From positions 1 to 43,194 of the forward strand of contig JAUNPK010000022.1 of NCBI GenBank assembly GCA_030536855.1: DNA of 43,194 nucleotides, written 5' to 3'. This stretch comes from Eubacteriales bacterium. Lineage in GTDB: Bacteria > Bacillota > Clostridia > Lachnospirales > Lachnospiraceae. Position 1 is the stretch's first letter; every line of letters starts with the position of its first letter. The notes below the pieces were generated by a model that was not told the origin of the DNA, made no database searches, and worked only from the letters and a program-made list of their open reading frames with translations. Made by a program: the position numbers and the translations under genes. Shown here in pieces: positions 26,469-35,697 of this stretch.

Positions 26469-28931
26469 CTATCCTAACACCTTTTTGGCAATATCAACAG
26501 ATTCCTTTGCATCTCTGGCATAGAAATCCGCCTTAATTTCCCTGGCATATTCCGGTGTGAGAACAGCTCCTCCCACCATAACCTTGCAATCAAGATTATT
26601 CTCATGAATAAGTTCAATCGTCTTTTTCATGGATACCAATGTAGTTGTCATAAGTGCCGACAATCCACAGAGTTTAACATTGTTATCTCTTATAGCATCC
26701 ACTACAGCCTGGTATTCTACATCTTTACCAAGGTCAATTACTTCATAGCCGTAGTTCTCCAAAAGAACCTTAACAATATTCTTTCCGATATCGTGTACAT
26801 CACCCTTTACAGTGGCAATGACAATCTTTCCTTTACTAACAGGTGCACTGTTGCTCATAATCATGTGTTTTCTGATAACTTCAAATGCAGCCTGGGCAAC
26901 TCCTGCAGCCATAATAAGCTGTGGAAGGAATAATGTACCCTTCTCAAATTCAGCACCGATTTTATCCAATGCAGGAATAAGAGCCTGATTAACAATGTCC
27001 ATTGAATCCATTGTTTTTAAAAGTTCTTCCGTAACAATTGCACCCTCATTTTTAAGTCCTTTTTCTACAGCATAAACCAGATCATCAATTGTATAACTTC
27101 CCTTCTTATCCTTAAGATTAACTGTTGTTTCTGATGACTGTACTACATCACGTGAAGTAGTAACAGATTGTCCTTTTTCTGCCGGATTAATTTTACTTAC
27201 AGCAGGCATAGCACCATAAGCTTTAATATAATCAACAGAATTCTTATCTATATTGGCAAGAAGTTTATAAGCTCTCACAGCTCCTGTCATTTCCGGAATA
27301 TTAGGATTAATAATGGCAAGATCCAGACCATTGGTCAATGCCATTGTGAGGAAAATATGGTTAACCAGCACTCTGTTTGGAAGTCCGAAAGATATATTAG
27401 ATACACCAAGAACCGTCTTCAACCCCAAATCATGTTTAACGCTGTAAAGAGCACTCAGTGTTTCCATAACACCTTCCTGCTCTGCTGAGGCAGTCAGGGT
27501 AAGGCAGTCTATATATATATCTTCCTTCGGAATACCTATTGAAACAGCTCTGTCCATTATCTTTTTTGCAATCGCTACTCTGTCAGCTGCTTTCTTAGGA
27601 ATACCATCTTTATCAAGAGCAAGTCCTATAACGGCTGCACCATATTTTTTTACAATAGGAAGAATGTTATTAAGAGATTCTTCCTCTCCGTTAACAGAAT
27701 TCACAATTGGCTTTCCATTGTAAATCCTAAGAGCTGCATCAAGGACTTCAGGAATTGTTGAATCTAACTGAAGAGGTACATCCACAACTGACTGAAGTGA
27801 TTTTACTGTATCAATCATCATCTGACGCTCATCAATACCCGGAAGACCCACATTTACATCAAGAATATCAGCACCTGCAGATACCTGCTCCAGGGCCTGT
27901 CCCAAAATGTAATCCATATCCCCATCAAGAAGTGCCTGTTTAAACACTTTTTTACCTGTAGGATTAATTCTCTCTCCCACAATTCTTGGCTCATTAACAA
28001 CCACCGTATTGGTAGCTGAGCATACAGCCCCAGGAATCTGTATTTTTTCCACTTTAGGATTTCCTTCTTTTCTCAGCACTTCAAAAAGACAGCTGATAAA
28101 TTCCGGATTAGTACCACAACATCCTCCAAATACCTTAATTCCATATTTTCTTAAGTCCTTCATGAACTCTGCAAACTGAGAAGGTGTGACGTTATATTCA
28201 TTGGTAACAGGATCAGGCAGACCTGCATTTGGCTTTACAATAATCGGAAGGTTTGTCCAGCGACTCAACTCTTCTATAACAGGTTCAAGTTCCTTAGGTC
28301 CTAAAGAACAGTTTACTCCCAGTGCATCAACGCCTAAACCTGACAGTGTCAATGCCATTGCTGATACCGAACAACCCGTAAATGTTCTCATATTCTCTTC
28401 AAAGCTCATTGTTGCCATAACAGGAAGACTGCTGTTTTCTTTAGCTGCAAGAATCGCCGCCTTAACATCAAGCAAATCTGTCATAGTTTCAAAAACAACC
28501 AAATCCGCACCTGCTGCTTCGCCGCATTTTACTATTTCAGCATACATATCATAAGCTTCCTCAAAGCTTAAAGTTCCTGTTGGTTCTAAAAGCTGTCCTA
28601 TAGGTCCCACATCAAGAGCTACCAGTGCCTCAGGTTTAACATTTTCGCAAGCCTGTCTTGCATTTTTTATTCCTGCTGTAACCAGCTCCTGCACTGTCTT
28701 TCCGCATTCCTCCAGCTTATATCTGTTACCGCCAAATGTATTCGCATATATAATATCTGAACCTGCATTAAGATACTGTTCATGTATGGAAATAAGCAAC
28801 TGTGGCTGTGTTACATTAAGCACTTCAGGAGTCTCTCCCACTTTCAGTCCTGAAGCCTGAAGCATCGTTCCCATACCGCCGTCAAGTATTACATAATCTC
28901 TCTTTAATAATTCCTGTAATTTATTAACCAT
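26469..28931 (-). CDS. metH: Cobalamin-dependent methionine synthase lacking the activation domain
   Basis: Transfers the methyl group from methyltetrahydrofolate to homocysteine. The 820-residue protein has a homocysteine-binding barrel with zinc cysteines (GVNCSLGP, GGCCGTNP), a pterin-binding domain (RIVGERINPTGKK, QLDSTIPEVLDAALRIYNGK), a B12 cap (residues about 610-690) and a B12 domain with DVHDIG (711-716; His713 as the cobalt ligand), then SALMTTTL and MVGGAVLT. It ends at the B12 domain, without the C-terminal AdoMet activation domain of the ~1200-residue enzyme. That function is supplied by the gene just upstream, which overlaps it by 8 nt. The SD for ATG at 28931 is GGAGGAC within the upstream gene's end. 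Confidence 0.96.
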   Translation of the reverse strand: MVNKLQELLKRDYVILDGGMGTMLQASGLKVGETPEVLNVTQPQLLISIHEQYLNAGSDIIYANTFGGNRYKLEECGKTVQELVTAGIKNARQACENVKPEALVALDVGPIGQLLEPTGTLSFEEAYDMYAEIVKCGEAAGADLVVFETMTDLLDVKAAILAAKENSSLPVMATMSFEENMRTFTGCSVSAMALTLSGLGVDALGVNCSLGPKELEPVIEELSRWTNLPIIVKPNAGLPDPVTNEYNVTPSQFAEFMKDLRKYGIKVFGGCCGTNPEFISCLFEVLRKEGNPKVEKIQIPGAVCSATNTVVVNEPRIVGERINPTGKKVFKQALLDGDMDYILGQALEQVSAGADILDVNVGLPGIDERQMMIDTVKSLQSVVDVPLQLDSTIPEVLDAALRIYNGKPIVNSVNGEEESLNNILPIVKKYGAAVIGLALDKDGIPKKAADRVAIAKKIMDRAVSIGIPKEDIYIDCLTLTASAEQEGVMETLSALYSVKHDLGLKTVLGVSNISFGLPNRVLVNHIFLTMALTNGLDLAIINPNIPEMTGAVRAYKLLANIDKNSVDYIKAYGAMPAVSKINPAEKGQSVTTSRDVVQSSETTVNLKDKKGSYTIDDLVYAVEKGLKNEGAIVTEELLKTMDSMDIVNQALIPALDKIGAEFEKGTLFLPQLIMAAGVAQAAFEVIRKHMIMSNSAPVSKGKIVIATVKGDVHDIGKNIVKVLLENYGYEVIDLGKDVEYQAVVDAIRDNNVKLCGLSALMTTTLVSMKKTIELIHENNLDCKVMVGGAVLTPEYAREIKADFYARDAKESVDIAKKVLG

Positions 28932-29607
28932 TACAATGTCCTCCCGCCTTTCTAAACCTGCATGTACCTTTCAGATTGCAGGATGCACAGCCTCTGTTAG
29001 AAGCTTTTACCCTGCCTTTTGTAAGTCCTATTATTGCTGTAACTGACTTTGTTGGTGTAAGCATAGATGAACTGCTTACATTAAGTCCTATAAGTTTGGG
29101 TGCGTTCAGCACCGTGAGAAATTCCTTTTGATGCTCAATAGGCAAATCCCCATATCCTATACCAAATCTGAAAGTTTGGTTATATTCCGGCAATTCCTCC
29201 TTTATAATAAGCTCCACCTTATCACACACCTGCTCAACAGCAACACTTGCCAGACTGTCGGATACCACAGCCTTTGCCATATCAGTACCGGACATAACCC
29301 TTAACATCCTGTCAATACCTTCTGATAAAGTAACAGCCATCAATGCTGCTTTCTCGCATCCTTCAAGATGTTCCTTTATGGAATCCCCTTTAAGGATCAG
29401 ACTTGTGCCCTCTATGCTTACCCCTTCATTTGCCCGGGTAAAATCCACTATTCTGTATGTGTAACGGGGTACAGCATTTTTAATTACTTCCTCCTCGCAG
29501 AGGTTCAGCAGACTTTCCGTCATATCATCTGTCTGAAAATCTTTATAGCCTAAATATCTTAATGCCTCATTTCTATTTAACTTATCCAAAGTTATCTTCT
29601 TATTCAA
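28924..29607 (-). CDS. Methionine synthase activation-domain protein
   Basis: A stand-alone protein related to the C-terminal reactivation domain of MetH, which uses AdoMet to re-methylate inactive cobalamin. Supporting segments are NRNEALRYLGYKDF, PRYTYRIVDF, VTLSEGIDRMLRVM, SDSLASVAVEQVCDKVE, RFGIGYGDLPIEHQ and SSMLTPTKSVTAIIGL. A Cys-rich tail (CASCNLKGTCRFRKAGGHC) resembles a metal-binding knuckle. No ATG is available at the start; I chose TTG at 29605-29607, 1 nt after the helicase stop, with an SD-like GGAAGTGGAA upstream. GTG at 29619 is an alternative. The gene overlaps metH by 8 nt, so the products are probably made together. The start is uncertain. Confidence 0.88.
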   Translation of the reverse strand: MNKKITLDKLNRNEALRYLGYKDFQTDDMTESLLNLCEEEVIKNAVPRYTYRIVDFTRANEGVSIEGTSLILKGDSIKEHLEGCEKAALMAVTLSEGIDRMLRVMSGTDMAKAVVSDSLASVAVEQVCDKVELIIKEELPEYNQTFRFGIGYGDLPIEHQKEFLTVLNAPKLIGLNVSSSSMLTPTKSVTAIIGLTKGRVKASNRGCASCNLKGTCRFRKAGGHCNG

Positions 29608-29608
29608 T

Positions 29609-31237
29609 CTATTTTCCACTTCCGCGTTTTCTGCCTTTCTTAGCTTTTCCACCTTTTGCACTATTGGCTTTCTCAACGCTCACCTTTCTGCCCTTTATCT
29701 GAACATTATCATTCATGGCACGGAGAACTCTCTCCGCATGTATTGCAGGCACATCAACAAATGTATAATTATCCATCATATCTATTGAGCCCACCAGTTT
29801 TCCCGGCATACCTGACTCTCCTGCAATAGCTCCCAGAATATTGGATGGTTTTATTTTATCCTTTTTTCCAACATTAATAAAGAGCCTTACCATATGTCTG
29901 TCATCATTTTCCATATCAAAATGTATATCTTCCACCTCGTCTTCTTTTTCCAGGGTGTCACCGATAATCATTTTCAAAAGAGCTGCTGCCATATCCATCG
30001 ATGTGTAATCTTCCTCATTAACATGCTCCTCAACAAGATTAAGCATATCTGAAAGTCCGCCTTCATTTATAGTATTTCTTACCTTTTCAAATATGTTATC
30101 TAACTTTGTGCTTTTTACATCATCCAGGGAAGGTACCGGCTTTGCAAGAATTTTGGTCTTACAATATCTTTCAATCTCTTTAAGCTTGTATACCTCTCTT
30201 CCGCTTATAAATGAAAGGGCCATTCCGTCTCTTCCCGCACGTCCTGTTCTTCCTATTCTGTGAACATAATACTCTTCATCCTGAGGAAGATCATAGTTAA
30301 ACACCATATCCACATCACTGACGTCAATACCCCTTGCTGCTACATCAGTAGCTATGAGAATATCAATTTTTCCGCTTCTGAAATCGTCCATAACACGGTC
30401 TCTCTGCTGCTGTTTCATGTCTCCATGGATTCCGTCTGCAAAATAGCCTCTTCCCTTTAATTCAGATATAAGCTCATCCACCTGTCGTTTTGTATTACAA
30501 AAAACTACAGATAATCTCGGATTATAAATATCTATAAGTCTGCATAATACTTCAGTCTTATTTTTAGGTCTTACTTCATAATAATACTGCTGTATATTTT
30601 CCACAGTCAGCTCTTTTCTAACCACCTTGATAACCTTTGCATTTTTCTGATATTTTCCTGCAATTTCCATAATCTCCTTAGGCATTGTGGCAGAAAACAT
30701 AACCGTCTGTCTGTCATCAGGCGTGTCTGTCAGAATAGTCTCAATATCATCCCTGAATCCCATATCCAGCATTTCATCGGCTTCATCAAGTACAACTGTG
30801 GAAATGCTGTCAAACTTTACTGTTTTTCTTCTCATGTGATCCATGACACGTCCCGGTGTTCCCACTATAATCTGAACTCCTGTCTTTAAGGACTTAATCT
30901 GTCTTACAATTTCCTGTCCCCCGTAAACCGGAAGCACTTTAATATCAGACATATATTTTGCCAGTTTTCTTATCTCATCAGCCACCTGTACAGCCAGCTC
31001 CCTGGTAGGACATAATACAATAGCCTGTGGTTTCTTAATCTGTGGATTCACTTTCATAAGCATAGGGATTGCATAGGATGCTGTCTTACCAGTTCCTGTC
31101 TGAGCCTGTCCCACCATATCATCCCCGTTGCAAACCACAGGAATAGACTGTATCTGAATGGGTGTTGGCTCTTCAAATCCCATATCTTCAACTGCTCTTA
31201 AAATTCTATCGTCAATATTAAATTCGTCAAATCTCAT
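29609..31237 (-). CDS. DEAD-box ATP-dependent RNA helicase with C-terminal RNA-binding domain
   Basis: An RNA remodelling helicase of the DeaD/CshA/DbpA group. The two RecA-like domains show the Q motif (FEEPTPIQIQ), Walker A AQTGTGKT (residues 45-52), PTRELAVQ, DEAD in VLDEADEMLD, SAT, then VFCNTKRQVD, ATDVAARGIDV and HRIGRTGRAGRDG. A C-terminal DbpA-like RNA-binding domain (about residues 440-515: RLFINVGKKDKIKPSNILGA, GSIDMMDNYTFVDVP) and a basic tail follow. The ATG at 31235-31237 has the SD GGAGAT. Length is 542 residues. It is first of the helicase-activation protein-metH run; a functional link to metH is not obvious. Confidence 0.95.
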   Translation of the reverse strand: MRFDEFNIDDRILRAVEDMGFEEPTPIQIQSIPVVCNGDDMVGQAQTGTGKTASYAIPMLMKVNPQIKKPQAIVLCPTRELAVQVADEIRKLAKYMSDIKVLPVYGGQEIVRQIKSLKTGVQIIVGTPGRVMDHMRRKTVKFDSISTVVLDEADEMLDMGFRDDIETILTDTPDDRQTVMFSATMPKEIMEIAGKYQKNAKVIKVVRKELTVENIQQYYYEVRPKNKTEVLCRLIDIYNPRLSVVFCNTKRQVDELISELKGRGYFADGIHGDMKQQQRDRVMDDFRSGKIDILIATDVAARGIDVSDVDMVFNYDLPQDEEYYVHRIGRTGRAGRDGMALSFISGREVYKLKEIERYCKTKILAKPVPSLDDVKSTKLDNIFEKVRNTINEGGLSDMLNLVEEHVNEEDYTSMDMAAALLKMIIGDTLEKEDEVEDIHFDMENDDRHMVRLFINVGKKDKIKPSNILGAIAGESGMPGKLVGSIDMMDNYTFVDVPAIHAERVLRAMNDNVQIKGRKVSVEKANSAKGGKAKKGRKRGSGK

Positions 31238-31293
31238 ATATTTATCTCCATTTCTGCACATTTTACAATGCATTGTCATTTTCTGACTGAAAC

Positions 31294-31322
31294 ATCATAC
31301 ATTACCCTTTAGAATAAGTCAA
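31294..31322 (-). promoter_or_regulatory. Promoter of the helicase-metH operon
   Basis: Minus-strand TTGACT (31317-31322), 17-nt spacer, TATGAT (31294-31299), about 55 nt before the helicase start. The divergent ABC-F gene starts at 31422. Confidence 0.7.
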
Positions 31323-31421
31323 AATTGCATTTTTAATTATTACCATATATAATTCTTGAGTAATTAAACTCACAGAAACAGTTTAAAATGAATTTCAGAC
31401 TTTTGTGAAAGGAAGGTACTT

Positions 31422-33350
31422 ATGATACTTTCATGCAATAACATTAATAAATCTTTTGGAACAGACGTAATACTTACCAACTGTTCCTTTAATATAGAAG
31501 AACATGAAAAAGCTGCACTTATCGGAATTAACGGTGCAGGCAAATCTACACTGTTAAAGATTATTACCGGGGATGAACCTGCTGATTCAGGTCTTGTAAC
31601 CCTGTCAAAAAATAAAACGCTTGGATATCTTGCACAGGAGCAGAACCTTAACTCAGACAATACCATATATGACGAACTGCTTTCTGTTAAGCAATATATT
31701 CTTGAATTGGAATCTAATTTAAGAAGTACAGAAGCTGCCATGAACCAGGCTACCGATAAGGAGTTGGAAGAACTTATGACAAAATATTCTTCCCTTAACC
31801 ATGAATTTGAAATAAATAACGGCTATGCTTATAAAAGCGAAATCACAGGGGTACTTAAAGGTCTGGGATTTAACGAAAATGATTTCGGACTGTGTGTCAA
31901 TACTCTATCAGGAGGCCAGAAGACCCGTGTTTCTCTCGGAAAACTTCTTTTATCAAAACCTGATATTATTCTTCTGGATGAGCCTACCAACCACCTGGAC
32001 ATGGCGTCAATAAGCTGGCTTGAAAATTATCTTCTCAATTACAACGGCGCTGTACTTATTGTATCTCACGACAGATATTTCCTTGATAAAATTGTTTCCA
32101 AAGTTATAGAACTTGATAACAGTATTGCTACTACATTTTCAGGAAACTATTCTGACTATGCGTCTAAAAAGGCCATTCTCAGAAATATGAAATTAAAGGA
32201 ATATCTCAACCAGCAAAGAGACATAAAACATCAGGAAGAAGTAATCGCAAAGCTTAAGCAGTTTAACAGGGAGAAATCCATTAAAAGAGCCGAAAGCCGC
32301 GAAAAAATGCTGGATAAAATGGATATTATAGAAAAGCCTGTAGAGCTTAACGACAAAATGAACATTAAACTTGAGCCAAAGGTTGTAAGTGGCAATGATG
32401 TATTAAGAATTACAGACCTTTCCAAAGCATTTGATAATGTTACTCTCTTTGAGAATCTTAACATGGACATTAAGCGCGGAGAGCGTGTGGCTTTAATAGG
32501 AAGTAACGGAACAGGGAAAACAACAATCCTTAAATTAATTAACGGACTTTTACCGGCTGACAAGGGAGAAATATATCTCGGAGCCAAGGTAAACATAGGT
32601 TACTACGATCAGGAACATCACGTTCTTGACCCGGATAAAACTATTTTTGAAGAAATTCAGGATTCCTATCCTGACCTTAACAATACCAGGATAAGAAATA
32701 CCCTGGCAGCTTTCCTTTTTACTGACGAAGATGTATTCAAATATATACGTGATCTCAGTGGTGGAGAACGTGGCCGTGTATCACTGGCAAAGCTTATGCT
32801 TTCCAACGCCAACCTGCTCATTCTTGATGAGCCTACCAACCACCTTGATATAACTTCAAAGGAAATTCTGGAAAATGCGCTGAATAATTATACAGGAACT
32901 GTTTTATTTGTTTCTCATGACAGATATTTTATCAACAGAGTTGCCACACGCATTTATGAACTTTCTGATAAACGCCTCATTAATTATATTGGAAATTATG
33001 ATTATTATCTTGAAAAAAAGGATATCCTGAATGTAAAGACTTCAGCTAAAATCCCAGCAAAGGACACTTCCATCAATGGTGATAATAAAAGTGCTGATGC
33101 CAAGGCTGTGTGGCAGCAGGATAAAGCAAAACAGAATCAACTTAAGAAATCTAAAAATGAGATAAAGAAAACAGAAGAAAGAATTGCTGCTATAGAAGAT
33201 GAAATAAAGAAGCTGGATGAAATGTATGATAATCCTGAAATCAGCAGTGATACAGGGAAACTCATGGAAATCCATAATAAAAGGGAATCTCTTAACCTTG
33301 AATTGAATGAATTATATGAAAAATGGGATACTCTTATGGATAGTATATAA
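31422..33350 (+). CDS. ABC-F family ATPase (ribosome-associated type)
   Basis: A soluble protein with two ABC ATPase domains and no membrane part. Domain 1: Walker A GINGAGKS (residues 35-42), signature LSGGQKTRVSLGKLL and Walker B ILLDEPTNHLD. A linker (about 245-320) rich in charged residues (REKSIKRAESREKMLDKMDI) is the P-site tRNA interaction motif region. Domain 2: GSNGTGKTT, LSGGERGRVSLAKLM and ILDEPTNHLD. A C-terminal coiled coil (about 565-640) resembles Uup and YdiF. Length is 642 residues. Such proteins relieve ribosome stalling or, in some subgroups, give antibiotic protection; which applies here cannot be seen. SD AAGGAAGG precedes ATG. Confidence 0.95.
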   Translation: MILSCNNINKSFGTDVILTNCSFNIEEHEKAALIGINGAGKSTLLKIITGDEPADSGLVTLSKNKTLGYLAQEQNLNSDNTIYDELLSVKQYILELESNLRSTEAAMNQATDKELEELMTKYSSLNHEFEINNGYAYKSEITGVLKGLGFNENDFGLCVNTLSGGQKTRVSLGKLLLSKPDIILLDEPTNHLDMASISWLENYLLNYNGAVLIVSHDRYFLDKIVSKVIELDNSIATTFSGNYSDYASKKAILRNMKLKEYLNQQRDIKHQEEVIAKLKQFNREKSIKRAESREKMLDKMDIIEKPVELNDKMNIKLEPKVVSGNDVLRITDLSKAFDNVTLFENLNMDIKRGERVALIGSNGTGKTTILKLINGLLPADKGEIYLGAKVNIGYYDQEHHVLDPDKTIFEEIQDSYPDLNNTRIRNTLAAFLFTDEDVFKYIRDLSGGERGRVSLAKLMLSNANLLILDEPTNHLDITSKEILENALNNYTGTVLFVSHDRYFINRVATRIYELSDKRLINYIGNYDYYLEKKDILNVKTSAKIPAKDTSINGDNKSADAKAVWQQDKAKQNQLKKSKNEIKKTEERIAAIEDEIKKLDEMYDNPEISSDTGKLMEIHNKRESLNLELNELYEKWDTLMDSI

Positions 33351-33379
33351 ATTTATCTTATATATTCGACAAAATCTTT

Positions 33380-33417
33380 AAAAAATGCCGAAAAATGGCA
33401 TTTTATAGGCATTTTTT
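33380..33417 (+). terminator. Terminator after the ABC-F gene
   Basis: AAAAAATGCC (33380-33389) can pair with either GGCATTTT (33397-33404) or GGCATTTTTT (33408-33417), giving two competing stems with a T-run end. Confidence 0.75.
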
Positions 33418-33418
33418 A

Positions 33419-33447
33419 TTGACAAAATAACCAGTTTGGAGTATATA
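33419..33447 (+). promoter_or_regulatory. Strong promoter of the HU gene
   Basis: Consensus TTGACA (33419-33424), 17-nt spacer, TATATA (33442-33447), about 45 nt before the HU SD AAGGAGG. Fits a highly expressed gene. Confidence 0.85.
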
Positions 33448-33497
33448 TATCATATACTTATTATTACTTATTTCATTTAAGGAGGATGTAGTTTATT

Positions 33498-33791
33498 ATG
33501 AATAAGACAGAATTAGTTGCTGCAATCGCAGAGAAGGCTGAACTTTCTAAGAAGGATGCAGAGAAGGCATTAAAGGCTTTCACAGAAACAGTTGCTGAGC
33601 AGTTAAAGAATGGTGAGAAGATTCAGTTAGTTGGCTTCGGTACTTTCGAAGTTGCTGACAGAGCTGCCAGAACAGGTAAGAATCCTCAGACAGGTAAGGC
33701 TATTAAGATCCCTGCTTCTAAGGCACCTAAGTTTAAGGCTGGTAAGGCTTTAAAGACAACTGTTAACACACCTAGCAAGAAGAAGAAGTAA
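33498..33791 (+). CDS. hup: HU-family DNA-binding protein
   Basis: A small nucleoid protein that bends DNA as a dimer. The 97 residues show the complete HU pattern: MNKTELVAAIAEKAELSKKD, a helix FTETVAEQLKNGEKIQLVGF, GTFEV, the DNA-binding arm RAARTGKNPQTGKAIKIPAS with Pro at the tip, and KAPKFKAGKALK at the end. A short Lys-rich tail (SKKKK) is extra. The codon use (many AAG, GCT) suggests high expression. It stands alone, with a strong promoter and a terminator. Confidence 0.98.
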   Translation: MNKTELVAAIAEKAELSKKDAEKALKAFTETVAEQLKNGEKIQLVGFGTFEVADRAARTGKNPQTGKAIKIPASKAPKFKAGKALKTTVNTPSKKKK

Positions 33792-33826
33792 TTTTTCTTA
33801 CAATTGGTAAGTAATGGTAACATGTG

Positions 33827-33858
33827 GGGCTGTCACTTTTGTGGCAGTCCTATTTTTT
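33827..33858 (+). terminator. Terminator after the HU gene
   Basis: GGGCTGTCAC-TTTT-GTGGCAGTCC with wobble pairs, followed by TATTTTTT. Confidence 0.85.
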
Positions 33859-33916
33859 AATTAACTTACTCTTCTGTCACAATGGTATCCTGTTTTATTG
33901 AATTATGGAGGCTTCA

Positions 33917-34369
33917 ATGGAAATAGAACGTAAATTTTTAATATCAAAAATCCCTGAAAATCTTGAGCAGTATCACTGCCGTGAAATACAACAGGGTTAT
34001 CTTTCAACCGATCCTGTAGTTCGGGTAAGAAAAGACAATGATGATTACTATCTGACTTATAAAGGAAAAGGTAAATTGGCCAGAGAAGAATATAATCTTC
34101 CACTGACAAAAGAATCCTATGAACACTTGATTAAAAAATCTGACGGTAATATTATCACTAAGAAGAGATACGAAATTCCTGATAATACCGGGCACACCAT
34201 CGAACTGGATATATTTGAAGATGTCTTTGAAGGTACTGTTTTTGCCGAGGTGGAATTTGAATCAATTGAGGATGCCAACTCTTACATTAAACCTGACTGG
34301 TTTACGGAGGATGTCACCGACAATAGGGAATATCACAACAGCAACATGAGCCAAAAGATTTTTAAGTAA
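33917..34369 (+). CDS. CYTH-domain protein (triphosphate tunnel metalloenzyme family)
   Basis: A 150-residue protein of the CYTH superfamily (class IV adenylate cyclase, thiamine triphosphatase and inorganic triphosphatase-like). The signature EIERKFL (ExExK) is at residues 2-8. Then RVRKDNDDYYLTYKGKG and REEYNLPL, KKRYEIP, ELDIFEDVFEGTVFAEVEFE and WFTEDVTDNREYHNSNM follow, giving the alternating acidic and basic strand residues of the tunnel. The ATG at 33905 overlaps the SD GGAGG; the ATG at 33917 has correct spacing and matches MEIERKFL starts. A cytoplasmic tripolyphosphate- or nucleoside triphosphate-hydrolysing role is likely; the substrate is unproven. Confidence 0.9.
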   Translation: MEIERKFLISKIPENLEQYHCREIQQGYLSTDPVVRVRKDNDDYYLTYKGKGKLAREEYNLPLTKESYEHLIKKSDGNIITKKRYEIPDNTGHTIELDIFEDVFEGTVFAEVEFESIEDANSYIKPDWFTEDVTDNREYHNSNMSQKIFK

Positions 34370-34413
34370 TATTTGCACTTTAGATATGGATTTGAGAAAG
34401 GTACACAAACGAG

Positions 34414-35697
34414 ATGAAAGCAAGGTTATTCAACATACAACCGGATACTGTTACAGAGACATTCCAAAGAATGCGAATGGCTGTATTTACTCTTTTTAAA
34501 TGGCTGTTCTGTTCTGTTGTTTCCGGTGTGGTTATAGGTCTTGTAGGAACAGGGTTTTACAAACTGCTTGCATTTGTGACAGAATTACGAATTAATAATT
34601 TTTATTTTCTTTTCCTGCTTCCTGTTGCAGGTATCATAATTGTATTTATGTACAGAGCTGTAGGAGAAGGAAATAATAAAGGTACCAACATTGTCATCAC
34701 TGCAATACAATCAAATGACGAAGTGCCTATAAGAGTGGCACCTCTTATAATTATTTCTACACTGCTCACACATCTTTGCGGCGGTTCTGCCGGCAGAGAA
34801 GGTGCTGCACTTCAAGTTGGTGGCTCTGTAGGTAATTTTTTTGCAAATCATCTGGATTTTGATGAAAAAGATAAACGAATTATGGTTATGTGCGGAATGA
34901 GTGCCTGCTTCGCCGCTCTTTTCGGAACCCCCATCGCTGCAGCTATATTTTCCATGGAAGTAATAAGCGTGGGAATTATGTATTACGCCGCTTTAGTTCC
35001 GTGTGTTATATCTGCCTTTATTGCCCAGGGTATTGCCGCATTTTTTAACATTTCTCCCACAAGGTTTGATATAGGAGAAATCTGTAGTTTTAATATGGTT
35101 TCAGGAACTAAATTTATTATTATGTCTGCGTTGTTTGCTTTGGCAAGCATATTGTTCTGCATAATTCTTCACACCTCATCAAAGCTTTATTCAGAATATT
35201 TTGCCAACCCTTACATAAGGATTGTAATCGCCGGATTGCTGGTAATCGCTTTGAGATACATTACAGGTACCACAGACTATCTGGGAGCAGGCGCTGATAT
35301 TATCAGCAAAAGCTTTACGGTAAGTGCTGCATGGTATGTATTCCTGCTGAAAATGATATTCACTGCAATCACCTTAGGCGGCGGATATAAGGGAGGCGAG
35401 ATTGTACCCACATTATTCGTAGGTGCTACACTGGGTAGCTTCTTAGCTCCTATATTCGGACTTCCGGTGGGATTATGTGCCGGATGCGGTATGGTCAGTG
35501 TTTTCTGCGGAGTCACAAACTGCCCACTCACATCCCTCATATTATCAATAGAGATGTTCGGGGCAGGTTCAATGAAATTTGTAATTATATGTGTGGCTCT
35601 CAGCTATATGCTGTCAGGCTACTATAGTCTGTATAACAGCCAGAAGATTGTGTATTCAAAATATAAGACTGAGTATATAAACAGACGGTCTCATTAG
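34414..35697 (+). CDS. CLC-family anion channel or antiporter with atypical motifs
   Basis: A multi-pass membrane protein of 427 residues. The gating-glutamate motif GREGAALQVGG (Glu129) and the later GGGYKGGEIVPTLFVGA mark the CLC family. Where Cl-type CLCs have GSGIP, this one has GEGNNKGTN, with Asn at the place of the chloride-binding Ser. The inner proton glutamate position (FIIEE in E. coli CLC) reads FSMEV. Asn-containing motifs and loss of the inner glutamate are features of the fluoride-exporting CLC-F clade, but a Tyr near the C-terminus (IVYSKY) could match the chloride-coordinating Tyr. No fluoride riboswitch is visible upstream. It follows the CYTH gene by 44 nt. Family certain; ion unknown. 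Confidence 0.9.
   Translation: MKARLFNIQPDTVTETFQRMRMAVFTLFKWLFCSVVSGVVIGLVGTGFYKLLAFVTELRINNFYFLFLLPVAGIIIVFMYRAVGEGNNKGTNIVITAIQSNDEVPIRVAPLIIISTLLTHLCGGSAGREGAALQVGGSVGNFFANHLDFDEKDKRIMVMCGMSACFAALFGTPIAAAIFSMEVISVGIMYYAALVPCVISAFIAQGIAAFFNISPTRFDIGEICSFNMVSGTKFIIMSALFALASILFCIILHTSSKLYSEYFANPYIRIVIAGLLVIALRYITGTTDYLGAGADIISKSFTVSAAWYVFLLKMIFTAITLGGGYKGGEIVPTLFVGATLGSFLAPIFGLPVGLCAGCGMVSVFCGVTNCPLTSLILSIEMFGAGSMKFVIICVALSYMLSGYYSLYNSQKIVYSKYKTEYINRRSH

Noticed and set aside
28186-28554. Plus-strand frame opposite metH
   Set aside because: It lies wholly within a clear, conserved gene and has no recognisable product.
34370-34413. Fluoride riboswitch before the CLC gene
   Set aside because: The 44-nt gap is too short and lacks the conserved pseudoknot sequences.
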